A DNA stretch of 7,919 nt. Source: Xanthobacteraceae bacterium (GTDB lineage: Bacteria > Pseudomonadota > Alphaproteobacteria > Rhizobiales > Xanthobacteraceae). The position numbers and the translations under genes were made by a program. The notes below the pieces were generated by a model. The model saw nothing but the letters and a program-made list of their open reading frames with translations. It was not told the DNA's origin and made no database searches. Below, piece after piece: positions 1 through 5,375 of the stretch. Location of the stretch: NCBI GenBank assembly GCA_030040825.1, contig JASHSY010000167.1, positions 1 through 7,919 of the forward strand, given 5' to 3'. How positions within the stretch are numbered: the first letter of the stretch is position 1; the number at the start of each line of letters is the position of its first letter.

Positions 1-90
1 AAGAAGTTTTTGCTGCACCTCGGTCTTCGCCTCCCGGGCCCAGCGCTGACAATCCTCTGCAAACTTGCGATATTGCTCTGGTGTTTTCAT
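1..90 (-). CDS. Small hypothetical protein, N-terminal part (cut by window edge)
   Basis: Reading the minus strand from the ATG at 90-88 gives 30 open codons to the window edge, starting MKTPEQYRKFAEDCQRWARE and continuing AKTEVQQKLL. The sequence is charged, lacks a signal peptide or membrane segment, and is likely alpha-helical. From memory, very similar short proteins with this opening are common, often as several paralogues, in Bradyrhizobium and relatives, where they are annotated as hypothetical proteins. I know of no function. A possible Shine-Dalgarno AAGGG (minus strand, 105-101) lies 10 nt upstream of the ATG, inside a potential stem-loop described separately. The C-terminus is outside the window, so full length cannot be judged. 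It is read in the same direction as the importer operon but separated from it by a terminator. Confidence 0.72.
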   Translation of the reverse strand, partial: MKTPEQYRKFAEDCQRWAREAKTEVQQKLL

Positions 91-92
91 GT

Positions 93-124
93 GGAACAAA
101 CCCTTGGGTCGTAAGGGCCGTTCC
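93..124 (-). promoter_or_regulatory. Potential leader hairpin covering the Shine-Dalgarno of the small gene
   Basis: Two nested complementary arm pairs lie just upstream of the small gene's start codon: GGAAC (93-97) with GTTCC (120-124), and CCCTT (101-105) with AAGGG (113-117). They are separated by a small 3x2 internal loop and close on a 7-nt apical loop. In the minus-strand transcript the inner stem contains the candidate SD AAGGG, and the outer stem ends 2 nt before the AUG. The pairing is seen directly; that it forms in vivo or controls translation is inference. Confidence 0.4.
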
Positions 125-331
125 TCACGCATGCGAGCCATTCCCTATGGAACCACGACGCATGCAAAAACGACATATGTTGATAACTTTGCCGCGCCTG
201 TTGATAAGTCAGCTGCACCGCCCAAGCACAACCGCTGATCCAAGCCAACTCGCCGGCATTGCCGGCCGCAACCTTACGGGCCTGATGCGGCGGCACTCCG
301 CGGCGGTGCGCAAGCTTCAGGGGTGAGGCGC

Positions 332-364
332 AAAACGATTGCGGCCGGGACAAGCCCGGCCGCA
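332..364 (-). terminator. Probable rho-independent terminator of the ABC importer operon
   Basis: A perfect 10-bp stem (TGCGGCCGGG at 340-349 against CCCGGCCGCA at 355-364) closes on a 5-nt loop, ACAAG. In the minus-strand transcript it begins 32 nt after the stop codon of the BMP-protein gene and is followed by a short U-rich stretch containing UUUU (335-332). The stem is very GC-rich; the U tract is short, so efficiency is uncertain. Its place fits the end of the four-gene operon and would shield the downstream small gene from read-through. Confidence 0.7.
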
Positions 365-396
365 CCGTCGCTGATGAACCACAATATCGGACCCGA

Positions 397-1479
397 TTAC
401 TGGCCCGGCACCTTGTCGTCGATCCCTTTGACGTACCAGTTCATGCTCAGGATCTGACCGTTGTCGAGGCGGTCGCCACCCTTGCATTCCACCGTCTTGC
501 CATTCTGATCGACGATCGGGCACTTGAACGGATGCAGCGCGTGCGTCCGTATGGCCTCTTCCGTCTTCTTGGCCATCGCCTTCACGTCGTCGGGCATGTT
601 GGTATAGGGGGCCATCACAACCATGCCCTTGTCGAGACCATCCCAGGTGTCGTCCGACTTCCACTTGCCGTCGAGCACCAGCTTGGCGCGGTCGATATAA
701 TAGTTGCCCCAATAGTCGGTGTCGGCCGTGAGCTGCGCGTGCGGCCCGAACTTGATCATATCGGACGATTGGCCGAACGCGTGGATGCCGCGCTGCTCCG
801 CGATCTGCATTGCAGCCGGCGAGTCGGTGTGTTGCGTCAAGATGTCGGCGCCTTGGTCGATAAGCGCCTTGGCGGCGTCGGCTTCCTTGCCCGGGTCGAA
901 CCAGGAATTGACCCAGATGATCTTGAACTTGACGTTCGGATTGACGCTCTGTGCGCCGAGCATGGTGGCGTTGATGCCCGAGATCACTTCCGGGATCGGA
1001 AACGACACGATGTAGCCGATGATGTTGGATTTGGTCATCTTGCCGGCGATCTGGCCTTGGATATAGCGGCCTTCATAGAAGCGCGCCGCGTAGGTCGCGA
1101 GATTCTTGGCGCGCTTGAAGCCGGTAGCGTGTTCGAAGAACACGTTCGGATATTTGGCCGCTACTTTCACGGTCGCGTCCATGAACCCGAACGAGGTGGT
1201 GAAGATAAGCTTGTTGCCGGCGCGGGCGAGTTGTTCGATCGCGCGTTCGGCGTCGGCGCCTTCCGGCACGTTTTCCAGATAGGTAGTCTCGACTTTGTCG
1301 TTCAGCGCCTTTTGCAGGGCGCGACGGCCGACTTCATGCTGGTAGGTATAGCCGAGGTCGCCGACCGGACCGACATAGATGAATCCCACCTTCAGCTTGT
1401 CGGCGGCATGGACGGCGCCAAAGGTCATCACGCCCAACACAAGGACGGCGAGGACCGCAATGATGTTTAGCTTTTTCAT
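397..1479 (-). CDS. BMP-family (PnrA-like) periplasmic substrate-binding protein of an ABC importer
   Basis: This 360-residue protein is the solute receptor for the importer encoded upstream in the same operon. Residues 1-25 form a Sec signal peptide: KK at the N-terminus, a hydrophobic core, and a probable cut after AVHA. There is no lipobox cysteine, so it should be a free periplasmic protein rather than a lipoprotein. The mature part opens with KLKVGFIYVGPVGDLGYTYQ, characteristic of the BMP fold (COG1744), and contains the conserved stretches TTSFGFMDA (94-102), FEGR-like FYEGRYIQGQIAGKM (134-148) and HAFGQSSDM (233-241). The only cysteines, C320 and C332, lie near the C-terminus and could form a disulfide. 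The start is supported by GGAG 7 nt upstream (1490-1487). It is the last gene of the operon, 42 nt after permease 2, with a hairpin terminator after its TAA. Studied family members (Treponema PnrA, the Bacillus and Lactococcus nucleoside systems) bind purine or other nucleosides. Neighbouring guaD and puuD point to a purine compound here; the exact ligand is inferred. Confidence 0.93.
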   Translation of the reverse strand: MKKLNIIAVLAVLVLGVMTFGAVHAADKLKVGFIYVGPVGDLGYTYQHEVGRRALQKALNDKVETTYLENVPEGADAERAIEQLARAGNKLIFTTSFGFMDATVKVAAKYPNVFFEHATGFKRAKNLATYAARFYEGRYIQGQIAGKMTKSNIIGYIVSFPIPEVISGINATMLGAQSVNPNVKFKIIWVNSWFDPGKEADAAKALIDQGADILTQHTDSPAAMQIAEQRGIHAFGQSSDMIKFGPHAQLTADTDYWGNYYIDRAKLVLDGKWKSDDTWDGLDKGMVVMAPYTNMPDDVKAMAKKTEEAIRTHALHPFKCPIVDQNGKTVECKGGDRLDNGQILSMNWYVKGIDDKVPGQ

Positions 1480-1521
1480 GATTTCGCTCCGGGTTGATAA
1501 CGACGGGCGTATGCAGGACGA

Positions 1522-2472
1522 TCAACGGTCGGGCACGAACACCAGCCCAAGCGACGCAGGCGCAGCGGACCCGGCGGTACCACGCGCCCTTGAAATCAAC
1601 ACGAGAACGACGACGGTGGCAAGATACGGCAGCATGTTCATCACTTGCTGGGGAATACCCAATTGCAGCGGCTGCAGGGCTAGACCCAAAATACTCACCG
1701 CTCCGAATAGATAAGCGCCGATCACCAACCGCCCCGGTCGCCAGGAGGCGAATACCACCAGCGCGAGCGCGATCCATCCCCGCCCTGAGGTCATGCCGGG
1801 AATGAAGAACGGCGTATAGGCGAGCGGCAGATACGCGCCGGCAAGCCCCGCGCACGCGCCGCCGAACAGTACCGCGAGCATGCGGATGCGCAGCACCGGA
1901 TAGCCGAGCGCGTGCGCCGAGGCGTGATTGTCGCCGACCGCGCGCAGCACGAGGCCGGGGCGCGAGCGGTAGAGAAACAGCCAGATGCCGATGATAAGCG
2001 CGACCGAAACGTACACGAACGGGTCTTCGCCAAACAGAATGCGGCCGACGCCGGGAAGATCCGTGAGCATCGGCAGATGCAGATGCGCGGCCGGGGCGAT
2101 TTTTTCGCCGACGAACTTCGCACCGATGAGACCGGAAAGGCCGACGCCGAAAATGGTCAGCGCTAGTCCGGTCGCCACCTGATTGACCGCAAGCCCCAGC
2201 GTGAGAATTCCGAACATCCCCGACAATGCAGCGCCGGCAATAATACCGGACAGAGCGCCCACCAAGATCGACCCTGACAGCCAGGCGCCGGCAAAGCCGC
2301 ACGCCGCGCCGACGATCATCATGCCCTCGACGCCGAGATTGAGGACGCCCGAACGCTCCACCATCAGTTCGCCGGACGAAGCCAGCAGCAGCGGCGTCGA
2401 GGCTGTCACCACCGTGAGGATGAAGCTCTCGGAAAAGATCAGATGAAAGATATTGATCAGCGTTTCAAGCAT
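1522..2472 (-). CDS. ABC importer permease 2 (BMP/nucleoside type, YufQ/NupQ-like)
   Basis: This 316-residue integral membrane subunit pairs with permease 1 to form the translocation pore. It belongs to the BPD_transp_2 (branched-chain/ribose type) permease superfamily, COG1079 group. Diagnostic stretches are VERSGVLNLGVEGMM (38-52), NQVATGLALTIFG (97-109), RPGLVLRAVGDN (171-182, a likely cytoplasmic coupling region facing the ATPase) and GRGWIALALVVFASWRPG (230-247). About eight to nine hydrophobic segments are visible. I chose the ATG at 2472 because MLETLINIFHLIFSESFI matches the usual family N-terminus and overlaps the end of permease 1 by 8 nt (ATGCTTGA). An upstream in-frame ATG at 2604 would add 44 residues that simply shadow the permease 1 coding region. 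No clear Shine-Dalgarno precedes 2472, so translation probably depends on coupling to permease 1. The stop is TGA at 1524-1522. Confidence 0.92.
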   Translation of the reverse strand: MLETLINIFHLIFSESFILTVVTASTPLLLASSGELMVERSGVLNLGVEGMMIVGAACGFAGAWLSGSILVGALSGIIAGAALSGMFGILTLGLAVNQVATGLALTIFGVGLSGLIGAKFVGEKIAPAAHLHLPMLTDLPGVGRILFGEDPFVYVSVALIIGIWLFLYRSRPGLVLRAVGDNHASAHALGYPVLRIRMLAVLFGGACAGLAGAYLPLAYTPFFIPGMTSGRGWIALALVVFASWRPGRLVIGAYLFGAVSILGLALQPLQLGIPQQVMNMLPYLATVVVLVLISRARGTAGSAAPASLGLVFVPDR

Positions 2473-3568
2473 TGGCGGGGGCGACTTTGCGCGCCGTTCG
2501 CAGCAGGCGAACGCGGTAGGCGATGAGAGAGTCGCAGGCCAGCACGTAGAACAGCAAAATGCCCTGAAACACCTTGGTGAGATCGAGCGGCACTTTGAGC
2601 GCAATTTGCGCGCCTTCGCCGCCGATGAAGGTCAGCGCCAGGAACAGACCGGCGAACAGGATGCCGATCGGATTGAGCCGGCCGAGAAACGCGACGATGA
2701 TGGCGGTGAAGCCGTAGCCTGATGCGACGCCCGGATCGAGATGGCCGATCGGCCCGGCCACCTCGACGATGCCGGCAAGGCCTGCCAGTGCGCCGGAAAC
2801 CGCGAAGGTGAACAACACCAGCTTGTTGGTGTCGAAACCGGAGAAGCGTGCGGCCCGCGGGGCGGCGCCGACCAGCCTGATTTGAAAGCCCATCAGCGTG
2901 CGGCCGAGCATCACAGCGCCGAGCATAACGACGACCAGCGCGATAATAGAACCGGCATGCAGCCGTCCGGGGCCTTCGAACAGGGTGCCGATGCTCGCCG
3001 CCGGATCGAACGCCGCGGTGGTCGGGAAATTGAGCCCGTGCGGGTCGCGCCAGGGGCCACGGACCATATAGTCCAGCCCAAGGTTGGCGACGTAGACCAG
3101 CATCAGACTGGTCAGGATTTCGCTGGCCCCGAAATACACCCGGCACAACGCCGGAATGAGGCCGTAGATCGCGCCGCCGAGCGCGCCGAGGATCAGCATG
3201 ACCGGCAGCACCCAATGACCGACGTCGGTGCCGTTGGTCTTGACCGCAAGCCAGCTGCCGCACACCGCGCCGACCAGAAATTGTCCTTCGGCGCCGATGT
3301 TCCAGATGTTGGCGATATAACAGAGCGATAGCCCGACCGCGATCATCACCAGCGGGGTGGCTTTGACGGCGATCTCCTGCTGTAAAAAAAACGGGTACGG
3401 ATCGGTCAACGGTTCAACGAAGTACACGCGAAGCGCTTCGATCGGACTCTTGCCGATAATCGCAAACAAAATCCCGATCGTCACCAGCGTGAGCGCGATT
3501 GCAATCAGCGGCGACGCAATGGCGACGACGGTCGAGCGTTCCGCGCGCCTTTCAAGCACCAATTGCAT
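2465..3568 (-). CDS. ABC importer permease 1 (BMP/nucleoside type, YufP/NupP-like)
   Basis: This 367-residue membrane subunit is the first of the two permeases of the importer (COG4603-type, BPD_transp_2 superfamily). After a short charged N-terminus (MQLVLERRAERST) it shows around nine to ten hydrophobic segments. Recognisable family motifs are IWNIGAEGQFLVGA (88-101), FGASEILTSLMLVYVA (146-161), RLVGAAPRAARFSG (231-244, the likely ATPase-contact loop) and GYGFTAIIVAFLGRLNPIGI (284-303). A GAGG Shine-Dalgarno (3578-3575) sits 6 nt before the ATG. The gene overlaps the ATPase end by 17 nt and the permease 2 start by 8 nt, which indicates an operon with translational coupling. A run of eight T on the coding strand (3391-3384) encodes part of the PFF segment near residue 60; the frame is intact. 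Confidence 0.93.
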   Translation of the reverse strand: MQLVLERRAERSTVVAIASPLIAIALTLVTIGILFAIIGKSPIEALRVYFVEPLTDPYPFFLQQEIAVKATPLVMIAVGLSLCYIANIWNIGAEGQFLVGAVCGSWLAVKTNGTDVGHWVLPVMLILGALGGAIYGLIPALCRVYFGASEILTSLMLVYVANLGLDYMVRGPWRDPHGLNFPTTAAFDPAASIGTLFEGPGRLHAGSIIALVVVMLGAVMLGRTLMGFQIRLVGAAPRAARFSGFDTNKLVLFTFAVSGALAGLAGIVEVAGPIGHLDPGVASGYGFTAIIVAFLGRLNPIGILFAGLFLALTFIGGEGAQIALKVPLDLTKVFQGILLFYVLACDSLIAYRVRLLRTARKVAPANA

Positions 3569-5135
3569 GCTTCGCCTCTTGGTCTTCGACGGCCCGTTCC
3601 GGCCGCGCGCCGCCCATCATCAATCCGAGCTTCTCTCGCGTTGCCTCAGCGGCATTGAGCGGCGCCGATAGCCGGCCATGGAACATTACCGCGATGCGAT
3701 CGGCAATTTCGGCCAATTCATCGAGGTCCTGGCTGATGACCAGAACCGCGGTGCCGCGGCCGGCGAGATCGATCAGCGCCTGGCGGATCACTGCCGCGGC
3801 GCCGGCATCGACGCCCCAGGTCGGCTGGCTGACGACAAGCACGCCGGGTTCGCGCAGGATCTCGCGGCCGACGATGAATTTCTGCAAATTACCGCCGGAT
3901 AGGCTTACCGCTTCGGGGTCGCGCTTGGCCTTGCGAACATCGAACGATTTCGTGGTGCGATCGACGTGGGCGAGCGTCGCCGGCTTGTCGATGAAGCCCT
4001 TCTTCACCATGCCGCTCGCGGCGTGACCGGTCAGCAGCGCATTCTCGGACAATTTCATGCGCGGCGCGGTGCCATGACCGAGCCGCTCTTCCGGCACAAA
4101 AGCTGCTCCCATACGCCGGCGTTCGGTCACGTCAAGCAAGCCGGCCGCGTTGCCGTCGATGACCACGGCGCCTTGCGCGGGCGCGAGCCGCTCGCCGGAC
4201 AATGCGGAGAACAACTCATCCTGGCCATTGCCGGAGACGCCGGCGATGCCGACAATCTCGCCACCACACACTTCGAGCGAAACGTCTTCGAGGTAGGTGC
4301 CATGCGGATCGTCCGGCGCCAGCGAAAGCCTATGGACGATCAACCGCGGCTGCACCATGGAACCGCGGGAGGCGGATTTTACCTCGCCGATTTCGCCGCC
4401 GACCATCATGCGCGCCAGCGACGCGGCGGTTTCCTGGCGCGGATCGCAGGTCGCCACCTTCTTGCCGCCGCGCAAAATCGTCGCCGTATCGCACAGCCGT
4501 TTGACCTCGTCGAGCTTGTGGCTGATGTAGAGGATACCGCGTCCCTCGCTCTTGAGCCGCCCCAGCACGACGAACAGCAGATCGGCTTCCTGCGGCGTGA
4601 GCACCGAGGTCGGTTCGTCGAGGATCAAAAGCTTCGGATTTTGCAGGAGCGCGCGGACGATCTCGATGCGCTGGCGCTCGCCGACCGACAGTCGCCACAC
4701 TTCGCGCTTTGGATCGAGCGGCAAACCATAGACGCGCGCGGTTTCTTCAAGCCGTTCGGAAATGGCGGCGAACGATTCGCTCGGCGGCAGGCCAAGGGCC
4801 ACGTTCTCAGCCACTGTGAGATTCTCGAACAGGGTGAAATGCTGGAACACCATGCCGATACCGAGCTTGCGCGCTTCCGATGGGCCGCTCAGCACGACCT
4901 TTCGTCCCATCCAGCGCAGTTCACCGCCGCTCGGCTGGATCAGTCCGTACATTATCTTTACCAGCGTCGATTTGCCGGCGCCGTTTTCTCCGAGCAGCGC
5001 GTGGATTTCCGCCGGAAATAAGTCGAGATCGATACCGTCGTTTGCGAGAAAATCGCCGTACCGTTTGCTGATAGAAATGGCACTCAGCAGCGGTTCTGAC
5101 CGCAGGGAGCCGGCCTGTGGCGTCGCATCAAGCAT
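3552..5135 (-). CDS. ABC importer ATP-binding protein with two nucleotide-binding domains (YufO/NupO-like)
   Basis: This 527-residue cytoplasmic ATPase powers the importer; both nucleotide-binding domains are fused in one chain, as in sugar and nucleoside (RbsA/YufO-type) systems. Domain 1 (about 16-250) has Walker A GENGAGKST (49-57), Q-loop Q98, signature LSVGE (149-153), Walker B LLILDEPT (169-176) with catalytic E174, and H-loop H206. Domain 2 (about 263-510) has a degenerate Walker A, GVSGNGQDE (299-307), with no P-loop lysine, a good signature LSGGN (412-416), Walker B VLVVSQPTWGVD (432-443) with Q437 where the catalytic Glu belongs, and ISQD (467-470) with Q469 in place of the H-loop His. 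One composite ATP site is therefore complete and the other is degenerate, as is usual in this subfamily. It is the first gene of the minus-strand operon. The ATG at 5135 gives a normal family N-terminus, but its Shine-Dalgarno is weak. Confidence 0.94.
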   Translation of the reverse strand: MLDATPQAGSLRSEPLLSAISISKRYGDFLANDGIDLDLFPAEIHALLGENGAGKSTLVKIMYGLIQPSGGELRWMGRKVVLSGPSEARKLGIGMVFQHFTLFENLTVAENVALGLPPSESFAAISERLEETARVYGLPLDPKREVWRLSVGERQRIEIVRALLQNPKLLILDEPTSVLTPQEADLLFVVLGRLKSEGRGILYISHKLDEVKRLCDTATILRGGKKVATCDPRQETAASLARMMVGGEIGEVKSASRGSMVQPRLIVHRLSLAPDDPHGTYLEDVSLEVCGGEIVGIAGVSGNGQDELFSALSGERLAPAQGAVVIDGNAAGLLDVTERRRMGAAFVPEERLGHGTAPRMKLSENALLTGHAASGMVKKGFIDKPATLAHVDRTTKSFDVRKAKRDPEAVSLSGGNLQKFIVGREILREPGVLVVSQPTWGVDAGAAAVIRQALIDLAGRGTAVLVISQDLDELAEIADRIAVMFHGRLSAPLNAAEATREKLGLMMGGARPERAVEDQEAKHAIGA

Positions 5136-5310
5136 AAAATCGTTGCGCCTACCCGCGTTTTACAAGGCTTCTTGCGATTTGCGCTGCAAGGATCGTCCCA
5201 TCAAGTTGGGGCGGTCGTCGCCCTTTCCCCCAGCTATCATCCGACAAAAACGACGCGAGCAAAAGCCGGCAGAAATGGAAAATGGCCGAAATCGCATCAC
5301 GGCAATCCGC

Positions 5311-5318
5311 TTGCGCAA
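5311..5318. promoter_or_regulatory. Palindrome TTGCGCAA upstream of puuD, candidate operator
   Basis: This is a perfect 8-bp palindrome 57 bp before the puuD GTG start, in the divergent region. Its half-site TTGCG recurs elsewhere in the same 240 bp, including inside the CTTGC/GCAAG inverted repeat nearer the importer. Short palindromes of this kind can be bound by GntR- or LysR-type repressors and activators, but an 8-bp match is weak evidence by itself. Confidence 0.25.
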
Positions 5319-5358
5319 TTTGTGCGGGTTCTGTCATTGTAGATTTGCCGCGGGGCAC

Positions 5359-5364
5359 GAGGGG
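5359..5364 (+). promoter_or_regulatory. Ribosome binding site GAGGGG for the puuD GTG start
   Basis: GAGGGG lies 11 nt before GTG at 5376, a slightly long spacing. It is the only purine-rich SD-like stretch near the start of the conserved N-terminal membrane segment, and it supports choosing this non-ATG codon. Confidence 0.55.
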
Positions 5365-5375
5365 AACCCGACGTC

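Larger units (their letters stand above)
91..396. other. Non-coding interval between the small gene and the importer operon
   Basis: I see no convincing gene here. The open frames crossing it lack good ribosome binding sites and give no recognisable protein. It holds the leader hairpin at 93-124, two GCATGC palindromes (129-134 and 160-165), a direct repeat TGTTGATAA at 178-186 and 199-207 (21 bp apart, start to start), a short GCCGGC/GCCGGC hairpin at 252-266, and the importer operon's terminator at about 332-364. The part from about 91 to 330 is the likely promoter region of the minus-strand small gene, but I could not pick a convincing -35/-10 pair. Confidence 0.6.
5136..5375. promoter_or_regulatory. 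Divergent control region between the importer operon and puuD
   Basis: These 240 bp separate two oppositely transcribed units and must hold at least the importer promoter (minus strand) and a puuD promoter (plus strand). I could not identify a convincing -35/-10 pair for either. Visible structure: an inverted repeat CTTGC (5171-5175) / GCAAG (5186-5190) with a 10-bp spacer, a perfect 8-bp palindrome TTGCGCAA (5311-5318), a small GGGCG/CGCCC hairpin (5209-5223), and four TTGCG occurrences on the plus strand (5143, 5172, 5179, 5311). These are candidate operators for a purine-responsive regulator, which is inference. A 69-codon minus-strand frame inside (5358-5149) is not supported as a gene. 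Confidence 0.5.

Noticed and set aside
178..207. DnaA boxes or a replication origin
   Set aside because: TTATCAACA differs from the DnaA-box consensus and only two copies occur, with no dnaA, parAB or AT-rich unwinding region.
81..326. 81-codon plus-strand frame after the small gene
   Set aside because: There is no Shine-Dalgarno, it overlaps the start of the minus-strand small gene, and the composition is unlike a real protein.
532..1470. Long plus-strand open frame (312 codons) opposite the BMP-protein gene
   Set aside because: It lies fully antisense to a well-supported gene, is rich in His, Arg, Gly and Val as expected of GC-rich antisense frames, and has no recognisable motif.
2473..2604. 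Longer start for permease 2 at 2604
   Set aside because: The extra 44 residues are Arg/Cys/Ser-rich and are the shifted-frame shadow of the end of permease 1; the family N-terminus begins at the ATG at 2472.
3966..5021. Long plus-strand open frame (351 codons) opposite the ATPase gene
   Set aside because: It is antisense to a clear ABC ATPase with intact motifs; the length is explained by GC-rich third positions, and composition is antisense-like.
5149..5358. 69-codon minus-strand frame in the divergent region, just upstream of the ATPase gene
   Set aside because: It starts with GTG and no Shine-Dalgarno, has no recognisable features, and would occupy the region needed for two promoters.
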